This document shows positions 36,518-48,253 of a stretch of DNA of 64,000 nucleotides, piece by piece. Below the pieces are notes generated by a model. It worked only from the letters and a program-made list of their open reading frames with translations. It was not told where the DNA came from and searched no databases. The stretch is from Acidovorax sp. Leaf160. Its GTDB lineage: Bacteria; Pseudomonadota; Gammaproteobacteria; Burkholderiales; Burkholderiaceae_C. The translations under genes and the position numbers were made by a program. Numbering within the stretch: position 1 is the first letter of the stretch; each line of letters starts with the position of its first letter. The DNA is taken from contig NZ_LMOV01000004.1 of NCBI RefSeq assembly GCF_001424265.1, positions 1 to 64,000 on the forward strand, written 5' to 3'.

Positions 36518-37395
36518 TGGACTGGGCCTATCTCTTCGAGATCAGCCTCACCGGGATGGCGGGTGGCGGGCTGTATGCGCTGGCGGCGCTGGCCTTCGTC
36601 ATGGTCTACAAGGCCACCCGCGTGGTGAACATCGCCATCGGCGAGCTCCTGATGGTGGGCGCCTACCTGTTCTTCACCTTCGCCTCGATGTTCGCGCTGC
36701 CGCTGTGGATTGCCATTCCCGCGGCGGTGATCGGCACCGGGCTGCTGGGCGCGCTGATCGAGCGCACCATGATCCGGCCGCTGCTCGGCGAGCCGCCCAT
36801 CTCCGTCTTCATGGTCACCGTCGGGCTGGCGTCCGTGCTGGTGGGGCTGGTGGAGATGATCTGGACGGCCGACCAGCGCCGCCTGATCGACTTCATGCCC
36901 ACCCGGCCCATCGTCATCGGCGACGCCTTCCTGGCGCCCAAGGTCGCCTGGGGCGCGGTGGTGGCCGTGGTGTTCATCGCCGCCGTGCTGCTGGTGTTCC
37001 GCTTCTGGCGCGGCGGCGTGGCGCTGCGGGCCACGGCCAGCGACCAGGCGGCGGCGTATTCGGTGGGCATCAACGTGCCGCGCGTCTTCTCGCTCGCCTG
37101 GGTGGTGTCCGCCATGATCGCGGCCGTCTCCGGAATCATCGTCGGCTCCATCGGCGGCATCTCGTCGAGCATGGGCGTGTTCGGCCTGTCGGTGCTGGTG
37201 GTGGTGATCGTGGGCGGGCTCGACAGCGTGCTGGGCGCCCTGGTCGGCGGCCTGCTCATCGGCCTGATCGAAGCGCTCGCTGGCGCCTACCTGGGCGGCG
37301 AATACAAGTTGCTGGCCACCTTCATCGTGCTCGTGGCCGTGCTGCTGGTGCGGCCCTACGGCCTGTTCGGCACCCACGAGATCGAAAGGCTTTGA
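36517..37395 (+). CDS. livH: LIV-type ABC transporter permease LivH
   Basis: The 292-residue permease has about eight helices. It starts MDWAYLFEISLTGMAGGGLYALAALAFVMVYKATRVVNIAIGELLMVGAYLFF and includes the coupling loop ALRATASDQAAAYSVGINVPRVFSLAWVVSAM and VVVIVGGLDSVLGALVGGLLIGLIEAL. The ATG overlaps the livG stop by one base (TGATG). It is the partner of LivM in the membrane. Confidence 0.92.
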   Translation: MDWAYLFEISLTGMAGGGLYALAALAFVMVYKATRVVNIAIGELLMVGAYLFFTFASMFALPLWIAIPAAVIGTGLLGALIERTMIRPLLGEPPISVFMVTVGLASVLVGLVEMIWTADQRRLIDFMPTRPIVIGDAFLAPKVAWGAVVAVVFIAAVLLVFRFWRGGVALRATASDQAAAYSVGINVPRVFSLAWVVSAMIAAVSGIIVGSIGGISSSMGVFGLSVLVVVIVGGLDSVLGALVGGLLIGLIEALAGAYLGGEYKLLATFIVLVAVLLVRPYGLFGTHEIERL

Positions 37396-37485
37396 AACCA
37401 TGCGTGCCCACGGTCGTCACTTCGTCCATTCACCCACCTCCGGGCAGGCGCCGGCCGCCCCCGGCGTGTCGCGGCAGGAGGCCTG

Positions 37486-38523
37486 ATGCGCATCGGCACC
37501 CTGAAGGAGTCCTACGTCGCCGATGCGGCGCTGTTCGACTCGCGCACGCAGAAGGTCTGGCTGGCCGTGGCGGCCGCCCTGCTGCTGCTGTTTCCCTTCA
37601 TGGCCAGCGACTACTGGCTGTACCTGGCGTGCCTGGTCAGCATCAACGTCGCCAGCGCCACCGGGCTCAACATCCTGACCGGCTACACCGGCCTGGTGAG
37701 CCTGGGGCAGGCCGCATTCATGGGCCTGGGCGCCTACACCGTGGCCGTGCTGGAAACGCGCCTGGGCACGCCCTTCCTGCTCAACCTGCTGGCCGGCGGC
37801 ATCGTCGCCATGCTGGGCGGCATCGTGGTGGGCATTCCCTCGCTGCGCGTGAAGGGGCTGTACCTGGCCATCGCCACCATCGCCGCGTCGTTCATCGCGC
37901 ATTTCATCTTCGCCAACTGGAAGTTCACCGGCGGCACGGCCGGCCTGAGCGTTCCACCGGCCCGGCTCTTCGGCCTGCCGCTCGACACCTCGTTCCGCCT
38001 CTACTGGGTGATCGTGCCGGTCACCGTGCTGATGCTGCTGGGCGCGGCCAACCTGTTCCGCACGCGCGTGGGCCGGGCCTTCATCGCCATCCGTGACCGC
38101 GACATCTCGGCCGAGGTGCTGGGCATTCCGCTCTTGCGCTACAAGCTGCTGTCGTTCGGCCTGTCGTCGTTCTACGCCGGCGTGGCGGGCGGGCTGTGGG
38201 CGTATTTCTTCCGTGTCGTCACGCCCGAGAGCTTTCCGCTGCTGATGTCGATCTTCTTTCTCGCGGCCATCATCGTCGGCGGCATGGGCTCGATCCTGGG
38301 CGGCATCCTGGGTGCCGTCTTCATGACCATGGTGCCCGAGCTGCTCAAGCTGGTGGTCGACCTGCTGCCCGGCGGCAACGAGCTGACCGTCTTCCTCTCG
38401 CCGGTGCGCACCGTCATCTTCGGCCTGCTGATCATCGGCTTTCTCGTCTTCGAGCCCCACGGCCTGGCCGAAGTGTGGCGGCGCATCCGCCGTTTCTTCC
38501 ATCTCTGGCCTTTCCGCAACTGA
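37486..38523 (+). CDS. livM: LIV-type ABC transporter permease LivM
   Basis: The 345-residue permease contains the LivM landmark SINVASATGLNILTGYTGLVSLGQAAFMGLGAYTVAVL, GIPSLRVKGLYLAIATIAASFI, and the coupling loop VGRAFIAIRDRDISAEVLGIPLLRYKLLSFGLSSFYAGVAGGLWAYF. It ends with a basic cytoplasmic tail. GGAGG at the correct distance supports the ATG at 37486. It is separated from livH by a 90-bp gap. Confidence 0.93.
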   Translation: MRIGTLKESYVADAALFDSRTQKVWLAVAAALLLLFPFMASDYWLYLACLVSINVASATGLNILTGYTGLVSLGQAAFMGLGAYTVAVLETRLGTPFLLNLLAGGIVAMLGGIVVGIPSLRVKGLYLAIATIAASFIAHFIFANWKFTGGTAGLSVPPARLFGLPLDTSFRLYWVIVPVTVLMLLGAANLFRTRVGRAFIAIRDRDISAEVLGIPLLRYKLLSFGLSSFYAGVAGGLWAYFFRVVTPESFPLLMSIFFLAAIIVGGMGSILGGILGAVFMTMVPELLKLVVDLLPGGNELTVFLSPVRTVIFGLLIIGFLVFEPHGLAEVWRRIRRFFHLWPFRN

Positions 38524-38547
38524 CAACACTCCAGGAGACAGACAACC

Positions 38548-39747
38548 ATGGAACAGCAAGGCACTTTCCCGCAGCAGCCGACCTCCCCGCAGCGCCGCAG
38601 CCTCGTGCTCGGTGCGGCGGCGGCCGCCGCACTGGCGCACCCGCTGTCGGTGCTGGCACAGGCCGGAGACGACATCGTCATCGGCGGCTCCATCCCCATG
38701 ACGGGCGTGTTTGCCTTCGCCGGCGTGGGCATCAATGCCGGCATCCAGGACTACGTGAAGATCGTCAACGACGCGGGCGGCATCAAGGGCCGCAAGGTCC
38801 GCTACGTGCCAGAGGATACGGGCTACAAGGTCGATGTGTCGGTGGCTGCGTTCAAGAAGATCACCAGCCAGAACAAGGTCAACCTCTACTACGGCGATTC
38901 CACCGGCTTCGCCAAGACCATCAACCCCGAGCTGGACCGCAACGGCGCGATCCTGATGGGGGGCGCCTCGTTCGCCTCCGAACTGAACGACCCGAAGAAG
39001 TACCCGAACCAATTCCTCGTGGGGCCCGACTACACGGAGATGTTCGGCATCCTGCTCAAGCACATCGCCAAGGAAAAGCCCGGCGCCAAGGTCGCCTTCG
39101 TCTATTCGGACTCCGAGTTCGGCCGCGACCCCATCGAGCGCAGCGAGGCCGCCGCCAAGGCGCTCGGCCTGTCGGTGCCGATCAAGATCATGACCCCCGC
39201 GGGCAGCGTGGACGTCTCGGGCGAGGTCATCAAGCTGCGCCGCGCAGCGCCCGACTACACCATCTTCCACGGCTACATCCTCGCGCCCATTCCGGAGTTC
39301 ATCACCCAGGGCCGGCAGCAGGGCATGACCAGCCAATGGATGGGCACCTTCTGGACGATGGACAGCTCCACCGTCATGAAGATGGGCGAGGCCGCCGACG
39401 GCTTCATGGGCGTGATGCCCTACCGCTACTACTACGACACCGAGAAGGCGCCCATGCTGGAGAAGATCCGCCAGATGCGCCCGGATTACCAGAGCACGGC
39501 CTACACGCAGGGCTTTCTCGCCGCGATGCTGTTCGTCGAATCCGCCAGGCGATGCCTGGATGCGGGCAAGCCGCTCGACGGCAAGAACCTCAAGGCCGCG
39601 CTCAACAGCATCAAGGACTTCGACACCGGCGGCCTGATCGGCGTGCCGATCACCATCGCCGGCAACTCCATCCCGGTGGGGCGGGTCTATCGCGCCGACA
39701 TGAAGGCGCAGAAGATGGTCGCGGCCTCGGACTGGATCAAGCTCTGA
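38548..39747 (+). CDS. LIV-type ABC transporter substrate-binding protein
   Basis: This is a 399-residue periplasmic type I binding protein (LivK-like family). The signal RRSLVLGAAAAAALAHPLSVLAQ has a twin Arg and may use Tat. The mature protein opens DDIVIGGSIPMTGVFAFAGVGINAGIQDYVKIVNDAGGIKGRKVRYVPEDTGYKVDVSVAAFKKI and includes VAFVYSDSEFGRDPIERSE. Families of this length with acyl-CoA neighbours bind aromatic or short-chain carboxylates more often than amino acids; the ligand is not readable. The ribosome-binding site is CAGGAGACAG. Confidence 0.9.
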   Translation: MEQQGTFPQQPTSPQRRSLVLGAAAAAALAHPLSVLAQAGDDIVIGGSIPMTGVFAFAGVGINAGIQDYVKIVNDAGGIKGRKVRYVPEDTGYKVDVSVAAFKKITSQNKVNLYYGDSTGFAKTINPELDRNGAILMGGASFASELNDPKKYPNQFLVGPDYTEMFGILLKHIAKEKPGAKVAFVYSDSEFGRDPIERSEAAAKALGLSVPIKIMTPAGSVDVSGEVIKLRRAAPDYTIFHGYILAPIPEFITQGRQQGMTSQWMGTFWTMDSSTVMKMGEAADGFMGVMPYRYYYDTEKAPMLEKIRQMRPDYQSTAYTQGFLAAMLFVESARRCLDAGKPLDGKNLKAALNSIKDFDTGGLIGVPITIAGNSIPVGRVYRADMKAQKMVAASDWIKL

Positions 39748-39782
39748 TGCGGACCATCCCCCTGAGCGGCTTCGCCGCTTTT

Positions 39783-39817
39783 CCCTTCTCCCGCACCGCT
39801 CCGCGCTGCGGGAAGGG
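39783..39817. repeat. GC-rich hairpin, copy 1, within the liv operon
   Basis: CCCTTCTCCCGCA (39783-39795) pairs with TGCGGGAAGGG (39807-39817) with a small bulge. It lies between the binding-protein gene and livF; a related hairpin is at 40775. It may reduce read-through or stabilise mRNA 3' ends. Confidence 0.65.
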
Positions 39818-39922
39818 GGGCGGCACCCTCGCAGCGGGGCGGCCCTTGCCCGGTGCCCCGCGCGCTGGCCGTGCAACCAACGCAGCCGGCTCGACGTGCG
39901 CAACGACCTGTCGGTAGTGCCC

Positions 39923-40741
39923 ATGACAAACGCCGACCCCACCCACATCCTCGAAGTCAACAACATCGAGGTCATCTACAACAAGGTGGTGCAGGCGCTG
40001 CGCGGCCTGTCGCTGGCCGTGCCGCGCGGGCAGATCGTGGCCTTGCTGGGCAGCAACGGCGCGGGCAAGAGCACCACGCTCAAGGCCGTCTCGGGCCTGC
40101 TCGCGCTGGAGGACGGCGCGCTGGAGTCCGGCAGCATCCGGTTCAACGGCGAGGACACGGCGGCCCTGGCGCCGCAGAACCTGGTGCGCAGCGGCCTCAG
40201 CCACGTCATGGAGGGCCGCCGCGTCTTCGAGGACCTGACGGTGGAGGAGAACCTGATCGCCTCCACCTACGCCCTCACCGGCCGGGGCCAGGTGGCGCCG
40301 GACTTCGACCTCGTCTACAGCTACTTCCCACGCCTGCACGAGCGCCGCAAGGGCCTGGCCGGCTATCTGTCGGGTGGCGAGCAGCAGATGCTGGCCATCG
40401 GCCGCGCGCTCATCGCGCAGCCCCAGCTGATCCTGCTGGACGAGCCCTCGCTGGGCCTCAGCCCCAAGCTGGTGGAGGACATCTTCACCATCATCGCCCG
40501 CATCAACGCCGAGCGCGGCACCAGCATGCTGCTGGTGGAGCAGAACGCCACCGTGGCGCTGGCCGTGGCGCACCGCGGCTACATCATGGAGAACGGCAAG
40601 ATCGTGATCGATGGCAGCGCCCAGCGGCTGGCGAACGACCCCGACGTGCGCGAGTTCTACCTCGGCATGGGCGGCGGCGGCGAAGCGAAGAGCTTCAAGG
40701 ACATCAAGCACTACAAGCGCAGGAAACGCTGGTTGTCATGA
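39923..40741 (+). CDS. livF: LIV-type ABC transporter ATP-binding protein LivF
   Basis: The 272-residue second ATPase has Walker A GSNGAGKST, RSGLSHVMEGRRVFEDLTVEENL, signature YLSGGEQQMLAIGRAL, Walker B LILLDEPSLGLSPKL and VEQNATVALAVAHRGYIMENG. The C-terminus carries a short basic tail (FKDIKHYKRRKRWLS). The ATG at 39923 is preferred to a GTG nine codons upstream because MTNADPTHILEVNNIEV gives the usual start. It completes the transporter. Confidence 0.92.
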   Translation: MTNADPTHILEVNNIEVIYNKVVQALRGLSLAVPRGQIVALLGSNGAGKSTTLKAVSGLLALEDGALESGSIRFNGEDTAALAPQNLVRSGLSHVMEGRRVFEDLTVEENLIASTYALTGRGQVAPDFDLVYSYFPRLHERRKGLAGYLSGGEQQMLAIGRALIAQPQLILLDEPSLGLSPKLVEDIFTIIARINAERGTSMLLVEQNATVALAVAHRGYIMENGKIVIDGSAQRLANDPDVREFYLGMGGGGEAKSFKDIKHYKRRKRWLS

Positions 40742-40774
40742 AGAGCATCGCCCTGAGGCCCTGCGTGCCCTCCC

Positions 40775-40807
40775 CCCTTCTCTCGCCCGCTGCGCGGTGC
40801 GGGAAGG
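40775..40807. repeat. GC-rich hairpin, copy 2, after livF
   Basis: This is a close relative of the hairpin at 39783: CCCTTCTCTCGC pairs with the distal GCGGGAAGGG. It lies between livF and the acyl-CoA ligase gene, again right after a stop codon. Confidence 0.6.
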
Positions 40808-40915
40808 GAGACGCAGCCGGTGCGGCCGGTCGGCCCGGGCACGGCGGCCCCGGCCCGGACAGCGCCTGCAGCCCAGGCCGTGCCGATGGACGGCACAGCG
40901 CAACGGACGACGCAC

Positions 40916-42715
40916 ATGACCCTCACTGACCTCACCCTGCCCCAGATGCTGCGCGAGCGCGCCCGCACCGATGGCGAGCGCGTCGCCATCCGGCAAAAGG
41001 ACTTCGGCATCTGGAAGCCCGTCACCTGGGCGCGCTATCACGAGCGTGCCTGCCGGTTCGGCCTGGGCCTGCGCGCGCTCGGCCTGCCGGCCGGCGGACA
41101 TGTGGGCGTGATCGCGGAAAACCGCATCGAATGGGTCGTCGCCCAGATGGGCGCGGGCCTGGTGGGTGCCGTCACCGTCGGGGTGTACCCCACCAGCCCG
41201 ACCAGCGAGGTGGCCTACGTGGTGGGCCATGCGGACATCGAGATCATGGTCTGCGAAGACCAGGAGCAGACCGACAAGCTGCTCGCCGCGCTGCCCCAGC
41301 TGCCGCGCATCAGGAAGATCGTCGTGATGGAGACCAAGGGCCTGCGCAGTTACGCGCCCGAGGTGCGCCAGTGCATCGCCACCTTCGACGAAGTGGAACA
41401 GCTGGGCGCCGCGTCCGGCGCGCAGGGACTGATCGACGAGGCCCTGGCCCGCCAGACGCTCGACGACGTGGGGCTGATGATCTACACCTCCGGCTCCACC
41501 GGCAAGCCCAAGGGGGCGATGATCAGCTACCGCAACATCCGGGGCGTGGTGCCGGGCATCGTGGACCGGCTGCAGCTCGGCCGCGGCACCACCCACCTGT
41601 CGTACCTGCCCCTCTGCCACGTGGCCGAGCAGATGCTGACCAGCTTCGTGCCGGTGTACCTGGGCTCGCAGGTGAACTTCGGCGAATCGATCCGCACCGT
41701 GCAGGAAGACCTGCGCGAGGTGGCGCCCAGCATGTTCCTGGGCGTTCCGCGCATCTGGGAGAAGCTGCACGCCGCCATCAGCATCAAGGTGCAGGAAACG
41801 GGCGGCCTGCGCCGCGCGCTGTTCCAGCGTGCCTTCCAGGCCTGCCTGCCACTGGCCGAAAAGCCGCGCAGCCAGTGGAGCGTGGGCGAGCGCCTGGCCT
41901 TCGCCGCCAGCTACTGGACGGTGTTCCGCGCCCTGCAGAACTTCATCGGCCTGCGCAACGCACGCGTGGCGCTCACGGGGGCAGCGCCCATTCCGCCCGA
42001 CGTGGTGCGCTTCTTCCGCGTGCTGGGCGTGCCGCTGATCGAGGTCTATGGCCTGACCGAATCCACCGGCATGGTCACCGGCCACCGGCTGGACGACGTG
42101 GCCGTGGGCACCGTGGGCGTGCCGACGGTCGGGGTGGCGCACCGCATCGGCGAGAGCGGCGAGCTGCAGCTGCGCGGCGACATGGTGTTCCTCGGCTACT
42201 ACAAGAACCCAGAAGCCACGGCGCAGACCCTCCAGGACGGCTGGCTGCACACGGGCGACGTGGTGCGCGAAGAGCGCGGCCAGCTGAAGATCGTCGACCG
42301 GCTGAAGGACATCATGATCACCGCCGGCGGCAAGAACCTCACGCCGTCCGAGATCGAGAACACGATGAAGGGCAGCCCCTACATCAAGGAATGCATCATC
42401 GTGGCCGAGGGCCGCAGGTTCGTCGGCGCGCTGGTGCAGATCGACTACGAAACCGTGGGCCAGTGGGCCGAGGCGCGGCGCATCGCGTTCACGCATTTCC
42501 GCTCGCTCGCCGAGCACCCCGAGGTGCGCGGCCTCATCGACGCCGAGATCGCGCAGGGGAACGCGCGCCTGGCGCAGGTCTCGCAGATCCGCCGGTTCCA
42601 CCTGCTGACCAAGGAGCTGGACCACGACGACGGCGAGGTGACGGCCACCATGAAGGTGCGGCGTTCGTCCATCTACAAAACCTATGCGGCAGAGATCGAA
42701 GCGCTCTACGCCTGA
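40916..42715 (+). CDS. long-chain-type acyl-CoA synthetase (AMP-binding)
   Basis: This 599-residue ANL-superfamily ligase opens TLPQMLRERARTDGERVAIRQKDFGIWKPVTWARYHERA. The P-loop YTSGSTGKPKGAM is near residue 188, the A5 motif is EVYGLTESTGMVTGHR, the hinge region is WLHTGDVVREERGQLKIVDRLKDIMITAGGKNLTPSEIEN, and a C-terminal lid follows (the TMKVRRS region). It activates a carboxylic acid to its CoA thioester with ATP, presumably the compound brought in by the upstream ABC transporter. The start at 40916 is chosen because the upstream extension is Ala/Pro-rich linker. Confidence 0.92.
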   Translation: MTLTDLTLPQMLRERARTDGERVAIRQKDFGIWKPVTWARYHERACRFGLGLRALGLPAGGHVGVIAENRIEWVVAQMGAGLVGAVTVGVYPTSPTSEVAYVVGHADIEIMVCEDQEQTDKLLAALPQLPRIRKIVVMETKGLRSYAPEVRQCIATFDEVEQLGAASGAQGLIDEALARQTLDDVGLMIYTSGSTGKPKGAMISYRNIRGVVPGIVDRLQLGRGTTHLSYLPLCHVAEQMLTSFVPVYLGSQVNFGESIRTVQEDLREVAPSMFLGVPRIWEKLHAAISIKVQETGGLRRALFQRAFQACLPLAEKPRSQWSVGERLAFAASYWTVFRALQNFIGLRNARVALTGAAPIPPDVVRFFRVLGVPLIEVYGLTESTGMVTGHRLDDVAVGTVGVPTVGVAHRIGESGELQLRGDMVFLGYYKNPEATAQTLQDGWLHTGDVVREERGQLKIVDRLKDIMITAGGKNLTPSEIENTMKGSPYIKECIIVAEGRRFVGALVQIDYETVGQWAEARRIAFTHFRSLAEHPEVRGLIDAEIAQGNARLAQVSQIRRFHLLTKELDHDDGEVTATMKVRRSSIYKTYAAEIEALYA

Positions 42716-42730
42716 GCGCGGTGTCTGCCA

Positions 42731-42788
42731 TTTCACTATCAAAACCATAGCTGCCTGCGCTCATTCTGCCAACGCGTGCGGGCCCTTC
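42731..42788. repeat. interspersed intergenic repeat, copy 3
   Basis: TTTCACTATCAAAACCATAG, then CTGCCTGCGCTCATTCTGCC and a GC-rich end, in the gap between the acyl-CoA ligase and enoyl-CoA hydratase genes. It shares CTATCAAAA and TAGCTGCCTGCGCT with the other copies. Confidence 0.6.
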
Positions 42789-42844
42789 GTGCTGCAAGTC
42801 CAGTCAACACAAGCGCAAGCCGCTACTGAATTCGGAGCAAACGG

Positions 42845-43681
42845 ATGTCCAGCCCCTCGTCCCCCGGTGCCGACCCTGCCACGGCGGGCCTCAACGCCAG
42901 CCCACTGATCAGCCCACTGATCGTGGAGCGCGACGGCCCCATCGTCACGCTGCAGTTCCACCGCCCCGACGCGCTCAACGCCGTCGACGTGCCCATGGCC
43001 GCCGCCCTGCGCGATGCCGCCCGCCAGATCGCCGCCGACCGCAGCGTGCGCGCGGTGGTGCTGCGCGGCGCGGGCAAGGGCTTCATGGCGGGGGGCGACC
43101 TGGCCACGCTGCGGGCGAGCCCCGCGCAGGGCGCGGCCGACCTGCTCGGGCCGCTGAACGAGGCGGTGGTGCTGCTCTCGTCCATCGACGCGCCGGTGAT
43201 CGCGCAGGTGCACGGCGTGGCGGCCGGGGCCGGCATGAGCCTGATGCTGCTGGCCGACTTCATCCTGCTGGCCGAGGGCACGCGGCTGAACCTGGCCTAC
43301 ATCAACCTGGGCACCAGCTGCGACGTGGGCGCCTCATGGGCGCTGCCGCGCCAGGTGGGCCTGCGCCGGGCCCTGGAGATCGCGCTGCTGGGCGACACGC
43401 TCACGGCGGCCGACGCCCTGCGCCTGGGCCTCGTCAACCGCGTGCTGCCGGCGGACGAGCTGGACGGCGCCGTGCGCGAACTAGCCCAGCGCCTGGCCGC
43501 CGGCCCCACCGTGGCGCTGGGCCACATGCGCCGCCTGATGCGCGCCAGCTTCGACCGCGACCTGCCCGCGCAGCTGGTGGCCGAGGCGCAGGCCTTCAAC
43601 GCCTGCGCGCAGACGGCCGACCTGCCCGCCGGCATCGAGGCCTTCTTCGCCAAGCGACCCCCCGCCTTCCAGGGCCGCTGA
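42845..43681 (+). CDS. enoyl-CoA hydratase/isomerase family protein
   Basis: The 278-residue crotonase-fold protein contains HRPDALNAVDVPMAAALRDA, the oxyanion-hole blocks GKGFMAGGDLATL and HGVAAGAGMSLMLLADFILLAEGT, and NLGTSCDVGASWALPRQVGLRRALEIALLGDTLTAADALRLGLVNRVL. The first catalytic Glu of true hydratases is replaced in the GMSL region, so isomerase or another crotonase activity is possible. It has a GGAGC ribosome-binding site and lies between the acyl-CoA ligase and thiolase genes, consistent with beta-oxidation. Confidence 0.88.
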   Translation: MSSPSSPGADPATAGLNASPLISPLIVERDGPIVTLQFHRPDALNAVDVPMAAALRDAARQIAADRSVRAVVLRGAGKGFMAGGDLATLRASPAQGAADLLGPLNEAVVLLSSIDAPVIAQVHGVAAGAGMSLMLLADFILLAEGTRLNLAYINLGTSCDVGASWALPRQVGLRRALEIALLGDTLTAADALRLGLVNRVLPADELDGAVRELAQRLAAGPTVALGHMRRLMRASFDRDLPAQLVAEAQAFNACAQTADLPAGIEAFFAKRPPAFQGR

Positions 43682-43795
43682 CACCCACGCGCCAGCCCTG
43701 GGGCGCCGGCGGGCCTACGATGGATGGCCTGGCGCCGCCCGCACGCCGTGCCCACATTTTTTCTTCCTTCACGCATTCTCGAAAGACCTGCAGCC

Positions 43796-44986
43796 ATGAC
43801 CACCCGCGACGTCTTCATCGCCAGCATCGCCCGCACCGCCATCGGCACCTTCGGCGGATCGCTGAAAGAGATTCCCAACACCCAGCTCGCCACCACCGCC
43901 GTGCGCGCCGCCATCGAGCGCAGCGGCATCGCGGCCGACGCCGTGGGCCATGTGGTGATGGGCAACGTCATTCCCACCGACACGAAGGACGCCTACCTCT
44001 CGCGCGTGGCCGCCATCGACGCGGGCTGCCCCATCGAGACGCCCGCCTTCAACGTCAACCGCCTGTGCGGCTCGGGCCTGCAGGCCATCGTGTCGGCGGC
44101 GCAGGCCATCGCCCTGGGCGACTGCGACGTGGCCATCGGCGGGGGCAGCGAATCGATGAGCCGGGGCCCCTACTTCGACACCGCCGCGCGTTGGGGCGCG
44201 CGCATGGGCGATGCCAAGAGCATCGACTACATGCTGGGCATCCTGCACGACCCGTGGCAGAAGATGCACATGGGCATCACCGCCGAAAACGTGGCCGAGC
44301 GCTACCGCATCAGCCGCGAGCAGCAGGACCAGCTGGCCGCCGAAAGCCAGCGCCGCGCCGCTGCCGCCATCGAGGCGGGGTATTTCAAGGAGCAGATCGT
44401 CCCGGTCGAGATTCCCGGCCGCAAGGGCAGCGTGACGCAGTTCGACACCGACGAGCACGTGCGCGCCGCCACCACGGCCGAGGCGCTGGCCGGCATGAAG
44501 CCCGCGTTCAAGAAGGACGGCGGCACGGTCACCGCCGGCAACGCCTCGGGCATCAACGACGGCGCCGCCGCCGTGGTGCTGGTGGCGGGCGAGCGCGTCG
44601 CCGGGCTGGGCGCGAAGCCGCTGGCGCGCCTGGTGGGCTACGCGCATGCGGGCGTGGACCCGGCCTACATGGGCATCGGCCCGGTGCCCGCCACGCGCGC
44701 GGTGCTGCAGCGCACGGGCCTCAGCATCCAGGACATGGACGTGATCGAAGCCAACGAAGCCTTCGCCGCGCAGGCCTGCGCCGTGATCCAGGAGCTGGGT
44801 ATGGACCCGGCGAAAGTGAACCCGAACGGCTCGGGCATCTCGCTGGGCCACCCGGTGGGCGCCACCGGCGCCATCATCACCGCCAAGGCCGTGGCGGAGC
44901 TGCACCGCACCGGCGGGCGCTACGCGCTGGTGACGATGTGCATCGGCGGCGGGCAGGGGATCGCGGCGGTGTTCGAGCGGGTGTGA
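43796..44986 (+). CDS. acetyl-CoA acetyltransferase / 3-ketoacyl-CoA thiolase
   Basis: The 396-residue thiolase has the nucleophilic Cys in [11 protein letters not shown] near residue 90, [11 protein letters not shown], the His motif [12 protein letters not shown] near residue 352, and the second Cys in [13 protein letters not shown] near residue 382. It cleaves or condenses 3-ketoacyl-CoA. It follows the enoyl-CoA hydratase; no 3-hydroxyacyl-CoA or acyl-CoA dehydrogenase gene is nearby. The start [21 protein letters not shown] is chosen as the family norm. Confidence 0.93.
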   Translation: MTTRDVFIASIARTAIGTFGGSLKEIPNTQLATTAVRAAIERSGIAADAVGHVVMGNVIPTDTKDAYLSRVAAIDAGCPIETPAFNVNRLCGSGLQAIVSAAQAIALGDCDVAIGGGSESMSRGPYFDTAARWGARMGDAKSIDYMLGILHDPWQKMHMGITAENVAERYRISREQQDQLAAESQRRAAAAIEAGYFKEQIVPVEIPGRKGSVTQFDTDEHVRAATTAEALAGMKPAFKKDGGTVTAGNASGINDGAAAVVLVAGERVAGLGAKPLARLVGYAHAGVDPAYMGIGPVPATRAVLQRTGLSIQDMDVIEANEAFAAQACAVIQELGMDPAKVNPNGSGISLGHPVGATGAIITAKAVAELHRTGGRYALVTMCIGGGQGIAAVFERV

Positions 44987-44994
44987 GGGTGGGG

Positions 44995-45086
44995 CCGCGC
45001 GCAGCGCGGCGGTGCGATCTTCTGGCCTGCGGAGGCCAGGTTGACTCGCGTTCGCGCCCTGGCTTCGACAGGCTCAGCCCGAACGG
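44995..45086. terminator. hairpins and REP-like motif between converging genes
   Basis: The gap after the thiolase holds CCGCGC-GCA-GCGCGG (44995-45009) and CTGGCCT-GCGG-AGGCCAG (45022-45039). CTTCGACAGGCTCAGCCC with GAACGG (45063-45086) follows, and resembles a REP-like repeat widespread in proteobacteria. No long T run is present, so termination strength is uncertain. Confidence 0.5.
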
Positions 45087-45121
45087 ACGGTCCGTGTCGA
45101 TCCGCCAGCGCGCACGGGCAC

Positions 45122-45370
45122 TCACTTGTAGAACGCTTCCACCGTCCCCTTGAGCGTGATCATCAGCGGCCGGCCCTTGCGGTCCAGCGTCTTGCCGGCC
45201 GGCACCTTGATGAAGCCTTCGCTCACGCAGTATTCCTCGACGTCGAAGCGCTCCTTGCCGTTGAAGCGAATGCCGATGTCGTGCTCGAACACGGCGGGAA
45301 CATGGAACTTGCTGCGCGGATCGACGGAGAGGTGGTCGGGCAGTTCGGGGCGTTGCGTGGCGTCGGTCAC
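45122..45370 (-). CDS. DUF3297 family protein
   Basis: This 82-residue protein reads LPDHLSVDPRSKFHVPAVFEHDIGIRFNGKER, then DVEEYCVSEGFIKVPAGKTLDRKG and LMITLKGTVEAFY. It matches DUF3297, small conserved proteins of unknown function found next to diverse genes in proteobacteria. A GTG start at 45370 (MTDATQRPEL) gives the usual length; the upstream extension is not family-like. It could be co-transcribed with nothing obvious: metH lies upstream on the same strand but over 90 bases away. Confidence 0.82.
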   Translation of the reverse strand: MTDATQRPELPDHLSVDPRSKFHVPAVFEHDIGIRFNGKERFDVEEYCVSEGFIKVPAGKTLDRKGRPLMITLKGTVEAFYK

Positions 45371-45403
45371 AGGGTGTCTTCTCTCTACTACGGGTGGAAC
45401 ATC

Positions 45404-45443
45404 AAAAGGGCAAAAGGGCAACAGGGCGACAGGGCAAAACGGG
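45404..45443. repeat. short 8-bp tandem repeat
   Basis: AAAAGGGC occurs twice, followed by AACAGGGC, GACAGGGC and AAAACGGG, five 8-base units in the metH to DUF3297 gap. Two units are identical; the rest have drifted. Confidence 0.75.
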
Positions 45444-45463
45444 TGCGGCAGGCGGGGCGCCGC

Positions 45464-48202
<2,739 letters not shown>

Positions 48203-48205
48203 CAG

Positions 48206-48253
48206 GCTCACCTGTGCAATCGGTTCGGGAATGGGAACAACAAACAGGTGAGC
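48206..48253 (-). promoter_or_regulatory. SD-sequestering hairpin, expression platform of the SAH riboswitch
   Basis: On the mRNA, GCTCACCTGT (48253-48244) is perfectly complementary to ACAGGTGAGC (48215-48206), which contains the metH Shine-Dalgarno AGGTGAG 5 bases from the ATG. The first four bases of the upstream arm also form part of the riboswitch helix P4, so the two pairings exclude each other. Confidence 0.8.
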
